Shown here in pieces: positions 15,280 through 22,675 of a stretch of DNA of 25,655 nucleotides. The notes below the pieces were generated by a model that did no database searches, was not told the DNA's origin, and was given only the letters and a program-made list of their open reading frames with translations. The stretch is taken from the NCBI GenBank assembly GCA_964647255.1, contig CAZYGI010000056.1, forward strand, positions 1-25,655, written 5' to 3'. A program made the position numbers and the translations under genes. The DNA is from CAWJEL01 sp964647255 (GTDB lineage Bacteria > Chloroflexota > Anaerolineae > CG2-30-64-16). Position 1 is the stretch's first letter. The number at the start of each line of letters is the position of its first letter.

Positions 15280-16188
15280 CTACCAAATCGCCGCCGCGAT
15301 CAATGCGAGCGCTGCGGCCGCGGCGCCCCAGGTCCAATAGAACCGGAACGCCTGGTTCACCTTGATGCGGGCGGTCGCGGTTGCCAGCAAGGTCGTCAGC
15401 GCCACTAGGAGCAGGCTCACCAGCAGGTAGAGCACGAAGTCGAGCGGCAGGTTGCCGATCCGGGGCACGAAGAGCACCGCGAACAGGCCGACCAGCGTCA
15501 CCAGCTCCAGCCCGTGCGCCAGCTCGAAGAGCGCCAGCGGCGCACCGTTGTATTCGATATGCGCGCCGGCGACGATCTCCTGCTCGGCGTTCGGGATGGA
15601 GAAAGGATTGCTCTTCAGCCGGGCCGGGATGGCGAGCAGGAACGCCAACGCCGCCAGGACATGGACAACGCTGAACGGCGTCGCAACGAGCTGGCTCAGT
15701 CGAAAGCTGTGCGCCTGCATCGCCAGGGCGATCATCGCGGCGAGGAACGGCAGGTTATAGGCCAGCGTCAGGATCGCCTCACGCGCCGCGCTCACCTGGC
15801 CGTACAGCGAGCGCGAGCCGTAGCCGGCCAGCACGTCCAGCAGCGCAGGCATCTCCAACAGATAGAGCAGCAGGACCAGATCGCCGTTGAAGCCGCCTGC
15901 GGCCGGGTTGCCCGGTGCGGGAATCAGGATCAGCGCCGCGATGATCGAGACCAGAGCGGCCAGCGGCAGCCCGTAGAACAGCCCGCGGCCCACCCCACCG
16001 GGAATGACGGTTTGCTTTCCCAGCAGCTTGACGAAGTCGAAGAAGGGCTGGTAAAAAGGCGGCCCCTGTCTTGCCTGCACACGCGCGGTCAGCTTGCGGC
16101 CGATCCAAAGGAACAGCCAGCTCAGCAGCGCCCCGCCGATCAGCCCTGGCCAAATGAGCAGAGCCAGCGCATACTGCACCCCTTGCAT
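15280..16188 (-). CDS. Hydrogenase membrane subunit, NuoH/HyfC/HycD/EchB-like
   Basis: A 302-residue integral membrane protein with about eight hydrophobic helices that anchors the hydrogenase module and links it to ion translocation. The family signatures RKLTARVQARQGPPFYQPFFDFVKLL (seen around residues 29-54) and PFSIPNAEQEIVAGAHIEYNG are clear, with acidic residues in conserved loops. The open frame continues upstream to 16356, but that part overlaps the small-subunit gene and has no membrane character. The ATG at 16188 shares one base with that gene's TGA (TGATG) and gives the normal N-terminus. Confidence 0.93.
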   Translation of the reverse strand: MQGVQYALALLIWPGLIGGALLSWLFLWIGRKLTARVQARQGPPFYQPFFDFVKLLGKQTVIPGGVGRGLFYGLPLAALVSIIAALILIPAPGNPAAGGFNGDLVLLLYLLEMPALLDVLAGYGSRSLYGQVSAAREAILTLAYNLPFLAAMIALAMQAHSFRLSQLVATPFSVVHVLAALAFLLAIPARLKSNPFSIPNAEQEIVAGAHIEYNGAPLALFELAHGLELVTLVGLFAVLFVPRIGNLPLDFVLYLLVSLLLVALTTLLATATARIKVNQAFRFYWTWGAAAAALALIAAAIW

Positions 16189-16631
16189 CACGAATCGCTC
16201 CTCGTCCCCAGCAGCGCAGCCGCCTGCCGGATCCCCTCGATGATGGCCTGGGGCCGCGGCGGACAGCCGGGCACATAGATGTCCACCGGGATCACATCGC
16301 CGACGCCGTCCAACACCGACGGGCTGCCCGCAAAGACGTTGCCGGTCGCCGGGCATGACCCCAACGCCACCACCGCCTTTGGCGCCGGCATCTGCTCGTA
16401 GATGTCGCGGGCCGCGTCGCGCGTCCGCAGCGTCAACGGCCCGGTGATCAGCAGGATGTCGGCGTGCTTGGGGCTGCCCTGGCGCAGGATGCCAACCTGC
16501 TCGGCATCATAGCGCGGGGAGAAGCACGGCCCGATCTCGATGTCACAGCCATTGCAGGATCCGGTGTTGATCACGTAGACCCACGGCGACCGGCGCCGTG
16601 CGGTGGCGAGCAATTTGTCCAGTAAGCGCAT
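16188..16631 (-). CDS. Hydrogenase small subunit, NuoB/HycG/EchC-like
   Basis: A 147-residue subunit that carries the proximal [4Fe-4S] cluster next to the nickel-iron site. The four ligand cysteines are Cys26 and Cys29 (GSCNGCDIE), Cys93 (GSCPATGNVF) and Cys123 (VPGCPPRP). The spacing CxxC rather than the adjacent CC of complex I NuoB is the group 4 hydrogenase pattern. No twin-arginine signal is present, so the module faces the cytoplasm. It begins 46 bp after the antiporter-like gene and overlaps the NuoH-like gene by one base. Confidence 0.93.
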   Translation of the reverse strand: MRLLDKLLATARRRSPWVYVINTGSCNGCDIEIGPCFSPRYDAEQVGILRQGSPKHADILLITGPLTLRTRDAARDIYEQMPAPKAVVALGSCPATGNVFAGSPSVLDGVGDVIPVDIYVPGCPPRPQAIIEGIRQAAALLGTRSDS

Positions 16632-16677
16632 TCCGATCGGTTCCTTGTATGAATCAGCTTAAGATGATCAAGAGCCG

Positions 16678-17838
16678 TCAAATCCACAACCACCCGGCCA
16701 CTCCCAGCGCCACCGCGGCGATCGTCAAGACCACCAGCACAGCGGCTGCCGGACGCGGCTCGTAGCACGCATCGGTTTCCCTCACTGGGACGGGGGCAGT
16801 CTCCGGCCCCAGCCAGACCAGGTGGATGGCCCGCGCATAGTAGAGCAGCGCCAGGCCAGTGGCCGCGGCCATCGCGATCAGCAGCGCAGGGCCACCGAGC
16901 TGCGCACCCGCCAGGTAGAGCCGCCAGCGGCCGGCAAAGCCGAGCAGCGGCGGCGCCCCGATCATCCCCAGGCTGCCGGCGATGAACGCGGCCGCACTGA
17001 CCGGGAAACGGCCCGCCAGGCCGCGGTCGCTCAGCGTCAACGGCCTGCCGGCGCGCCATTCGGGGATGCCGACGGCGCCGAAGAGCAGCACCTTGCAGAG
17101 CGCATGACTCAACGCGCCCAGCAGCGCACCGGTCAGCCCGATGACCGGTCCGGCCGCCAGCCCGAGCAGCAGATAGCCCATGTCATCCACGGTGGAGAAC
17201 GCCAGCATGCGCTTGAGATCGCGCTGGCCCAGCGCCAGGAGCGCGCCGCCGAACATCGAGAGCAGCGCCAGGCTGATCCACACGCCGCGGTAGTCGCTGA
17301 AAAGCCAGGGCGATGCCGTGCTCAGCTCGGCGAGCTCACCGAAAGCGGCGATGTCCACCACACCCACGAACAGCGCGGTCGTCAGCGGCGCGGCCGCCTC
17401 GGCCACGCCGGGCAACCAGAAGTAGAACGGCGCCAGCGCCAGCTTCAGGGACCAGCCGATCACGAATAGGGCCGCGGCCGCCTTACCGGCCGCGCCGCCC
17501 GGCAGCGTGCCACTTTCGCCCACCAGCACGGCCGCGCTCCCGACCGCGACCATCGCCGGGACCAAGAGCAGCAGGGCGTTGCGCGCCGCGCGTTTCGCGG
17601 CGGGTGTGCCGCGGTCCCAGACCAACGCCAGCGCGGCCAGCTCGGCCGCGTCCAACAGAAGCGTCCGCGGCCAGCCCGCGCCGACGGCCTGTGCTGCCAG
17701 CACGAGCAGCGCCACCAGACCGGCCAGGCCCCACCAGCGGCGGCCGCCCTGCGGCACGGCGCCGGCGTAGATCCCAACGGCCACCAGCAGCGCGGCTAAC
17801 ATGCCGCCGAAGATCAAATCCCAGGGTGCACTTGCCAT
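16678..17838 (-). CDS. Short antiporter-like membrane subunit (NuoM/NuoN/HyfF-like) with a Lys-to-Arg change
   Basis: A 386-residue proton-conducting-type membrane subunit. Key charged residues can be placed: Glu66 (TM5 type, DAAELAALALVW), Lys132 (SLKLALAPFYFWLPG, TM7 type), Lys209 (QRDLKRMLAFST, TM8 type), and His245 and Lys249 (LSHALCKVLLF). Two features are odd. The part before the TM5-type glutamate is only about 65 residues, well short of the usual 120 or so, suggesting loss of one or two leading helices. The GFxxK motif of the TM12 type reads GFAGR (Arg304). It starts 19 bp after the larger antiporter-like gene; GAGGA lies just upstream. It probably forms the second ion channel of the complex, perhaps with altered coupling. 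Confidence 0.85.
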   Translation of the reverse strand: MASAPWDLIFGGMLAALLVAVGIYAGAVPQGGRRWWGLAGLVALLVLAAQAVGAGWPRTLLLDAAELAALALVWDRGTPAAKRAARNALLLLVPAMVAVGSAAVLVGESGTLPGGAAGKAAAALFVIGWSLKLALAPFYFWLPGVAEAAAPLTTALFVGVVDIAAFGELAELSTASPWLFSDYRGVWISLALLSMFGGALLALGQRDLKRMLAFSTVDDMGYLLLGLAAGPVIGLTGALLGALSHALCKVLLFGAVGIPEWRAGRPLTLSDRGLAGRFPVSAAAFIAGSLGMIGAPPLLGFAGRWRLYLAGAQLGGPALLIAMAAATGLALLYYARAIHLVWLGPETAPVPVRETDACYEPRPAAAVLVVLTIAAVALGVAGWLWI

Positions 17839-17857
17839 GCAGTCCTCGAAAGCAGAT

Positions 17858-19702
17858 TCACTGCAACACGACGGCGATCGCCACGACGGCCGCCAGCACC
17901 AGCGCGGCCAGGAACGGACGAGGCTCGATCCCGGCCAGTCCCCGGCTCAGCCACTCTGCGCCGCGCTGAACCCCGCGCCAGGCGGCCAGGTAGAGCGGGT
18001 CAGGATCGGCCGCCCGGTAGAGCGGCGCCAAGCCGGTCTCGGCCATCTCGGCGAAATCCACCGCGCCCACCGCATCGCCCACGGGCAGCGGATCGCCGCC
18101 GGTGAAGACGTGCACCGGTTCGCCGCGCGGGGGGCGGGCCATCCGGTAGAGGACGTAGCCGACCAACAGCGCGGCCAGCAGGACGAGCGCGCCCAACGTC
18201 GTCGGTGCGCCGGCCGAGCTCGTGCGCACGCCCAGCCATGAAACCGTCACAGCGGCCGAGAAGCCCAGGGCGCGCGCAGCGGGCGCCACCACCCAGGTCG
18301 TCAGGAGCTGCGGCGCGATGCCGAAAAGGAGACACAACGCCGCCAGGACGCCCATGCCGACCTGCATGGAGGGCGCCGCCTCTTTGATCTCCTGAGCCTG
18401 GAGCGCGGCCGGGGCATCACCGAAGAAGACGCTCACCGTGGCCTTCAGCATATAAAACGCGGTGACGGTGCTCACCAGCCAGGCGACGATCACGACCATG
18501 ATGGGCATCACGTTGCCGCTCACGCCCGCTGCCAGGCCGGCGTCAAGCAGCAGCCATTTCGCCACGAACCCGTTGGTCAGCGGCACGCCGACGATGGAGG
18601 CCGCGGCGATGATCCAGATCAGCGCGATGCGCGGCATGCGCGCGGCCAGCCCGCCCAACTGGCGCAGATCACGCGTGCCGGCGGCGTGCTGCACCGCGCC
18701 GGAGCAAAGAAAGAGCGTGCCCTTGAAGAGGCCGTGGCTCAGGCAGTAGAACAGCCCGGCCGCGATCCCCAAATCGGTGCCCAGGCCCAGGCCGCAGATG
18801 ATGTAGCCGAGCTGGCTGATCGTGGAGTAGGCCAGCAGCCGCTTGAGGTCGGTCTGTACCAGCGCGAACAGCGCGCCGACCAACATGGTCGCGCAGCCCA
18901 ACACCAACACCACCGTATGCCAGCCAGCCGCCCAGTGGCCCAACGAATACATCCGGGCGATCAGGTAAACGCCGGCTTTGACATAGCAGGCGGAATGCAG
19001 CAGGGCCGAGACCGGGGTCGGCGCGTTCATCGCCTCTGGGATCCAGGTGTGCAACGGGAACATGACCGATTTCGCCATCGCCGCCACAAGCATCAGCAGG
19101 AAGATGCCGGTCGTGAAAGCGCCGGCGATCGCCGGATCGGTCCACACCAGGCTGCCCGTGCGGACGTAGAGCAGGAGGATGCCTGCCAGCAGGCCGTAGC
19201 CGGCCAGGTGGGTCATCACAAGCACCTTGCGCGCACCGTTGGCCGCCGCGGCCTGTTTGTACCAGAAGCCCACCAGGAAGTAGGAGCACAGCCCGATGAT
19301 CTCCCAGCTCACATAGACGGCCAGCAGGTTGGCCGAGCAGACCAGGTTCACGAGCCCGGCGATAAAGGTGAGCATCAACGCATAGAAGCGAGTGACACCT
19401 TCCGGCTCGTGGGCCATGTAGCGGATGCAGTAGAGCAGGATGGCCGTGCCGATGCCGGTCGCCATCAGCATGAAGACCAGGCTCAGCCCGTCCACATGAT
19501 AGCGGAGCGCCTGGCTGACGAGGATCAGATCAACGGCGTGCCCGCTCGCGATGGCCGGCAGCAACGCCAGCGTCCCGCCCAGGGCGATCAGGCCGCAGGC
19601 GAACGCCAGCCAGCCTTTGGCAACACGGGACAGGACGCGGCCGAGCGCCAGTTCGAGCAGCACACCGGCCAGCAGAATCATCAGCGGCAAACCTGCGATC
19701 AT
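17858..19702 (-). CDS. NuoL/HyfB-like antiporter subunit of the hydrogenase complex
   Basis: A 614-residue polytopic membrane protein of the NuoL/MrpA type, thought to move protons or sodium ions when the hydrogenase turns over. Conserved residues are intact: Glu134 (VSWEIIGLCSYFLVGFW), Lys211 (AMAKSVMFPLHTWIPEAM), Lys242, Lys286 (TDLKRLLAYSTISQLGY), His323 (CLSHGLFKG) and Lys382 (GFVAKW). The C-terminal part has a long soluble loop before a last helix. The start is ambiguous: the ATG at 19702 with GGAGG ten bases upstream, or a TTG at 19708 only four bases from it; the ATG is preferred. It is the first gene of the hydrogenase operon, after a 190-bp spacer with repeats. Confidence 0.92.
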   Translation of the reverse strand: MIAGLPLMILLAGVLLELALGRVLSRVAKGWLAFACGLIALGGTLALLPAIASGHAVDLILVSQALRYHVDGLSLVFMLMATGIGTAILLYCIRYMAHEPEGVTRFYALMLTFIAGLVNLVCSANLLAVYVSWEIIGLCSYFLVGFWYKQAAAANGARKVLVMTHLAGYGLLAGILLLYVRTGSLVWTDPAIAGAFTTGIFLLMLVAAMAKSVMFPLHTWIPEAMNAPTPVSALLHSACYVKAGVYLIARMYSLGHWAAGWHTVVLVLGCATMLVGALFALVQTDLKRLLAYSTISQLGYIICGLGLGTDLGIAAGLFYCLSHGLFKGTLFLCSGAVQHAAGTRDLRQLGGLAARMPRIALIWIIAAASIVGVPLTNGFVAKWLLLDAGLAAGVSGNVMPIMVVIVAWLVSTVTAFYMLKATVSVFFGDAPAALQAQEIKEAAPSMQVGMGVLAALCLLFGIAPQLLTTWVVAPAARALGFSAAVTVSWLGVRTSSAGAPTTLGALVLLAALLVGYVLYRMARPPRGEPVHVFTGGDPLPVGDAVGAVDFAEMAETGLAPLYRAADPDPLYLAAWRGVQRGAEWLSRGLAGIEPRPFLAALVLAAVVAIAVVLQ

Positions 19703-19720
19703 GGACAAAGAGCCTCCAAG

Positions 19721-19817
19721 CGAAGGATCCTGAGCGGAGTGGCGGTCGTTTCGCTGCGTATCCTTCGACTCCGGGCCGCTTACCGCCGCGGCCCTCTACT
19801 CAGGGTGCTCGGCACCC
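19721..19817. repeat. Extragenic inverted-repeat element between moaD and the hydrogenase operon
   Basis: GAAGGATCCTGAGCGGAGT at 19722-19740 is answered in opposite orientation by ATCCTTCGACTCC from 19760 and, further on, CTCAGGGTGC at 19799-19808. The second copy is split by about 25 bp that form their own hairpin (GGGCCGC 19773-19779 with GCGGCCC 19788-19794). A further short hairpin follows (GGGTGC 19803-19808, GCACCC 19812-19817). The unit resembles extragenic palindromes of the CCTTCGACTCCGCTCAGG type found in many draft genomes. No T-run marks a terminator. Confidence 0.5.
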
Positions 19818-19878
19818 CGATCCTGTACGGTGGCCGACAAGGCCACGACAACTCCGCCCAGGATGCCTAAAGTGTCGT

Positions 19879-19919
19879 TCTTCCCGAAAAACCTCATCCT
19901 CCCGCGACCATCGGGAAGA
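19879..19919. repeat. 9-bp inverted repeat spanning the moaD stop codon
   Basis: TCTTCCCGA at 19879-19887 and TCGGGAAGA at 19911-19919 are perfect complements with a 23-nt loop that contains the moaD stop codon. On the minus-strand transcript this could fold at the 3' end of the message, but there is no T-run after it. It may be a chance match. Confidence 0.35.
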
Positions 19920-20181
19920 CGGCGACGACGTCATCCGGCTGCAACGGCGCATCGAGCCCTCCCACATGCCGGGCATCACGGCCGTTGATCAAGAAGATGA
20001 TGTGTGGATGCAGCGCCGCTTCGCCCGCCGCCGAGCGCGTCAGCGCGGCGCGCGCGAAGTCGTGGCCGTAGCAGTCACTCAGGCAAGCGATGAGCTCGCG
20101 CAGCGTGCCCGCGGGACGATCCCAATGCCGTTCGCATTCGTGGGTCAGGTTGCGCACCGTGGCGAAATAGCGCAGTTCCAT
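19894..20181 (-). CDS. moaD: MoaD/ThiS-family sulfur-carrier protein
   Basis: A 95-residue ubiquitin-fold protein: MELRYFATVRNLT at the N-terminus, DDVVAVFPMVAGG at the C-terminus. The terminal Gly-Gly is the residue pair that is adenylated and thiocarboxylated to supply sulfur for molybdopterin. The frame is open to a GTG at 20229, but that extension would be encoded by the hairpin at 20194-20234 and is not homologous, so the ATG at 20181 is taken. No good ribosome-binding site precedes it. It follows the aldehyde oxidoreductase, whose tungsten-pterin cofactor needs molybdopterin synthesis. Family members beside oxidoreductases of this type are common, so a dedicated carrier is likely. Confidence 0.85.
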   Translation of the reverse strand: MELRYFATVRNLTHECERHWDRPAGTLRELIACLSDCYGHDFARAALTRSAAGEAALHPHIIFLINGRDARHVGGLDAPLQPDDVVAVFPMVAGG

Positions 20182-20193
20182 GTCCGATTCTGC

Positions 20194-20234
20194 CAGGGGT
20201 GTTTGGGGCGGCTTCACCGCCCCAAACACCCCTG
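20194..20234. repeat. Perfect 18-bp hairpin between the aldehyde oxidoreductase gene and moaD
   Basis: CAGGGGTGTTTGGGGCGG at 20194-20211 pairs exactly with 20217-20234 around a 5-nt loop (20212-20216). On the plus strand it is followed by ATTTTGTTT, like an intrinsic terminator, but no plus-strand gene runs into it. On the minus strand, the direction of aor and moaD, it lies seven bases after the aor stop and twelve before the moaD ATG, and no T-run follows. It could protect the aor message end, partly terminate, or reduce moaD translation. Confidence 0.85.
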
Positions 20235-20241
20235 ATTTTGT

Positions 20242-22044
20242 TTATGCCAGCGCCAGCTCCGCCAGCTTCTCGGGCGTCGGGACGCCGTTCTTGTCCCAGC
20301 CGCGCAGTTCGTAGTATTCGGGCAGCATCTCGCCCAGCCGATTGACCTTGCCCTTGGCCGGGCCGGTCGGCGTGGGATCCTTGAACAGGCGCTCCGGCAG
20401 CGTATCATTCGCGCTGGTGAAGCCGGACTTAAGATTCCACAGCCGCTCCAGGTTCCAGATGCGGTCGCCGATCTTCATGAACTCCTCGACGGAGTAATCC
20501 ACGCCGGTGAGCGCGCTGAGCATTTCGGCCAGCTCGTCCGCGCCGATGCCGAAGGTGCTGAACAGGCAGGCGCCCGAAGAATCGAGGGCTGCAGTGAGAT
20601 CCTGGAAGGTCTTGGTCAGCCCGGCCTTGCCCTCGGTGACCGTGGGATCCATCTTCGACGGGTTGCCCAACACTTCGACCGCGATGGTGTAGCCGCGCAC
20701 ATGGCAGCCGCCGCGGTTGCCGGTGGCATAGTTCAGTCCAATGCCCTGCACGCCGCGGGGGTCGTAGGCGGGCATCTCTTGCTTCTTGGTCGTCATCGAG
20801 TATTCAGGATGACCGTAGCTCTCGGCCAGGCGGTACGAGCCAAGCGCCAGCTTGGCGCCGAAGCCCTCGCCCAGCGCAGTCTTGCGCACCATTTCGACCA
20901 TCGCCTCGGCATTGCCGAAGTTGAGCGGCACCCCGGTGTCTTTCAGAGTGATGATGCCGTCCTCGTATAGGTCCATCGCGCAGGCGATTGTGGCGCCCAT
21001 GGTGATGGTGTCCAGCCCCATCTCGTTGCAGATGAAGTTGGCTTTGGTGATCGCGTTGATGTCGTCAATGCCGCAGTCAGGGCCGAAGCTCCAGGCGCTC
21101 TCGTATTCCGGCCCTTCGCCGAACCCGGCGTACTTGGGATCGGTGACGCGGGTGACGCGGCCGCAACTGATGATGCAGGAGAAGCAGCCCTTCGGCCGCA
21201 CCAACAGCTTGGCCGAGAGCGACTCGCCGCCCACCTTGTCGGCCGTCGGGTAGTAGCCATCGCGGAAGTTGCGGGTGGGCAGGGAGCCGAGCTGGTTAAG
21301 GATGTTTACCAGAACGTCGGTGCCGTACGCCTTCAGGCCCGTGCCGCCGACCGGATGCGCCTGGATCTTGCGCCGCGCCTTCATCACGGCGGCCTTGAAA
21401 GCCGGCCCGTCCGCGACCTTCACCGCACCGCTGCCCAGCACTGCGATCGCCTTGAGGTTTTTCGAGCCCATCACCGCGCCGACGCCGCTGCGGCCGGCGG
21501 CCCGGTGCATCTCGTTCATGATGCAGGAGAACAGCACCAGCTTCTCGCCCGCGGGGCCGATGCAGGCCACCTTGGCATCCTCATCGGTCTCGGCGCGCAG
21601 CAGATCGGTCGTCTCGGGCACCTGCTGGCCCCAGATGTGCGCGGCATCGCGAATCTCGACCTGGTCGTCGTTGATCCACAGATAGACCGGCTTGGGCGAT
21701 TTGCCTTCGAGAATCACCATGTCGTAGCCGGCATATTTCAGCTCCGAGCCGAAGCTGCCGCCGGAGTTCGAGGCCGCGATGGTGCCGTTCAGCGGGCCCT
21801 TGGTGATGACGTTGAAACGGCCGGCCGAAGGGGCGAACGTGCCGGAGAAGGGGCCGGGCGCGAAAATCAACTTGTTTGCAGGGCTCAGCGGATCCACCTT
21901 CGGATCCACTTCGTCGGTCATGTACTTGGTGCCGAGGCCGCGTGCGCCGATGTACTGCTTGGCAAGCCTCATGTTCAAGGGTTCCTTGGTCACGGCGCCC
22001 GTGGTGAGGTTGACCCGCAGGATCTTACCTATCCAGCCATTCAT
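20242..22044 (-). CDS. aor: Tungsten-dependent aldehyde:ferredoxin oxidoreductase (AOR family)
   Basis: A 600-residue cytoplasmic enzyme that oxidises an aldehyde to the carboxylic acid and passes two low-potential electrons to ferredoxin, using a bis-pterin tungsten site. The [4Fe-4S] ligands are Cys287, Cys290, Cys294 (GCFSCIISC) and Cys493 (GACLFSTF), nearly the positions of Pyrococcus furiosus AOR. Glu313 (GPEYES) and His448 (RGGCHVRG), next to the tungsten in that enzyme, are both present, as are the N-terminal GKILRVNLT and the SGRxG-type pterin segments. AGGAGGT lies eight bases before the ATG. The start is one base after the polyferredoxin stop, so the two are coupled, like AorA and AorB of Aromatoleum. 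No AorC-like flavin subunit follows, so NAD is not the obvious acceptor. Which aldehyde it uses cannot be told. Confidence 0.93.
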   Translation of the reverse strand: MNGWIGKILRVNLTTGAVTKEPLNMRLAKQYIGARGLGTKYMTDEVDPKVDPLSPANKLIFAPGPFSGTFAPSAGRFNVITKGPLNGTIAASNSGGSFGSELKYAGYDMVILEGKSPKPVYLWINDDQVEIRDAAHIWGQQVPETTDLLRAETDEDAKVACIGPAGEKLVLFSCIMNEMHRAAGRSGVGAVMGSKNLKAIAVLGSGAVKVADGPAFKAAVMKARRKIQAHPVGGTGLKAYGTDVLVNILNQLGSLPTRNFRDGYYPTADKVGGESLSAKLLVRPKGCFSCIISCGRVTRVTDPKYAGFGEGPEYESAWSFGPDCGIDDINAITKANFICNEMGLDTITMGATIACAMDLYEDGIITLKDTGVPLNFGNAEAMVEMVRKTALGEGFGAKLALGSYRLAESYGHPEYSMTTKKQEMPAYDPRGVQGIGLNYATGNRGGCHVRGYTIAVEVLGNPSKMDPTVTEGKAGLTKTFQDLTAALDSSGACLFSTFGIGADELAEMLSALTGVDYSVEEFMKIGDRIWNLERLWNLKSGFTSANDTLPERLFKDPTPTGPAKGKVNRLGEMLPEYYELRGWDKNGVPTPEKLAELALA

Positions 22045-22045
22045 G

Positions 22046-22525
22046 TTAACCTACCTCCTGGAAAGCATCCTTGAACTTGGCGGCGAACGCCTTCTTGCGT
22101 GAGCGGGTTGACAAGGTGTCGTCCGTGTATTCCAGCGCGCCGTTGGGGCAGAACTGGACGCATTCGGGGTTGCCATCGCAGGTGTCGCACTTGAGGATAT
22201 TGCCGGTCACTGCGTCGTAGACCGCATTGCCGAACGGGCACGCCTGCACGCACATACGGCAGCGGATGCACTTGCTACCATCCCAATCAATCAGATTGGT
22301 GGTGAGGTCACGGTGCATGGCGCCGGTGGGGCAGACGGTCGCGCAGGGGGCGTTATCGCAGTGCTGACACATCATCGGCACCGACATGCCCTCGCGTTCC
22401 CAGGTGAACACGTGAACTCGCGACCCGCGCAGCCGGAAGTCGCCTTCATGGACGAAAGAGCACGCCAGCATGCAGTTATTGCAGCCGGTGCACTTGTCCG
22501 GGTGAATCATGAGGACTTTCGCCAT
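22046..22525 (-). CDS. Four-cluster polyferredoxin, AorA/HycB-like electron-transfer subunit
   Basis: A 159-residue iron-sulfur protein with sixteen cysteines in four [4Fe-4S] groups: Cys12-15-18-22, Cys53-56-61-65, Cys86-89-92-96 and Cys113-116-122-126. This arrangement is shared by HycB of formate hydrogenlyase, CooF and AorA of aldehyde oxidoreductases. It has no Tat signal, so it works in the cytoplasm. AGGAG lies seven bases before the ATG at 22525. It is the first gene of the minus-strand unit and is directly coupled to the aldehyde oxidoreductase gene, so it should be that enzyme's electron exit. Whether it then docks on the HycF-like subunit of the hydrogenase is the key open question. 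Confidence 0.92.
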   Translation of the reverse strand: MAKVLMIHPDKCTGCNNCMLACSFVHEGDFRLRGSRVHVFTWEREGMSVPMMCQHCDNAPCATVCPTGAMHRDLTTNLIDWDGSKCIRCRMCVQACPFGNAVYDAVTGNILKCDTCDGNPECVQFCPNGALEYTDDTLSTRSRKKAFAAKFKDAFQEVG

Positions 22526-22554
22526 CGGTCATCTCCTTGATATGATCTTAAGCC

Positions 22555-22583
22555 TTGTCACAGCAGGAAAGACGTGCTACAAC
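22555..22583 (+). promoter_or_regulatory. Candidate sigma-70-type promoter for the two-component system
   Basis: TTGTCA at 22555-22560, a 17-bp spacer and TACAAC at 22578-22583 give a plausible promoter reading toward the response regulator, with a leader of about 85 nt. It lies in the 150-bp divergent region shared with the polyferredoxin-aldehyde oxidoreductase unit. No equally good promoter was seen for the minus direction, which would fit activator-dependent expression there. Confidence 0.45.
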
Positions 22584-22675
22584 TGATCACGCTAGCTAAC
22601 AATTTACTACGGCGCGGCGCTTCTGCCATCCGCCGGAACGGATAGCCGGCATACCCTGAATGAGGTATTTCGCCT

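Noticed and set aside
13284..19702. Partial respiratory complex I
   Set aside because: The large subunit keeps both NiFe CxxC motifs and the small subunit has CxGC rather than CC; NuoE, NuoF, NuoG, NuoJ and NuoK-like genes are absent.
18686..19870. 394-codon plus-strand open frame opposite the NuoL-like gene
   Set aside because: Gln/His/Arg-rich composition typical of an antisense shadow, while the minus strand encodes a clear polytopic membrane protein.
20182..20229. N-terminal extension of MoaD from the GTG at 20229
   Set aside because: The added residues would be encoded by the 18-bp hairpin, and homology to MoaD starts at the ATG at 20181.
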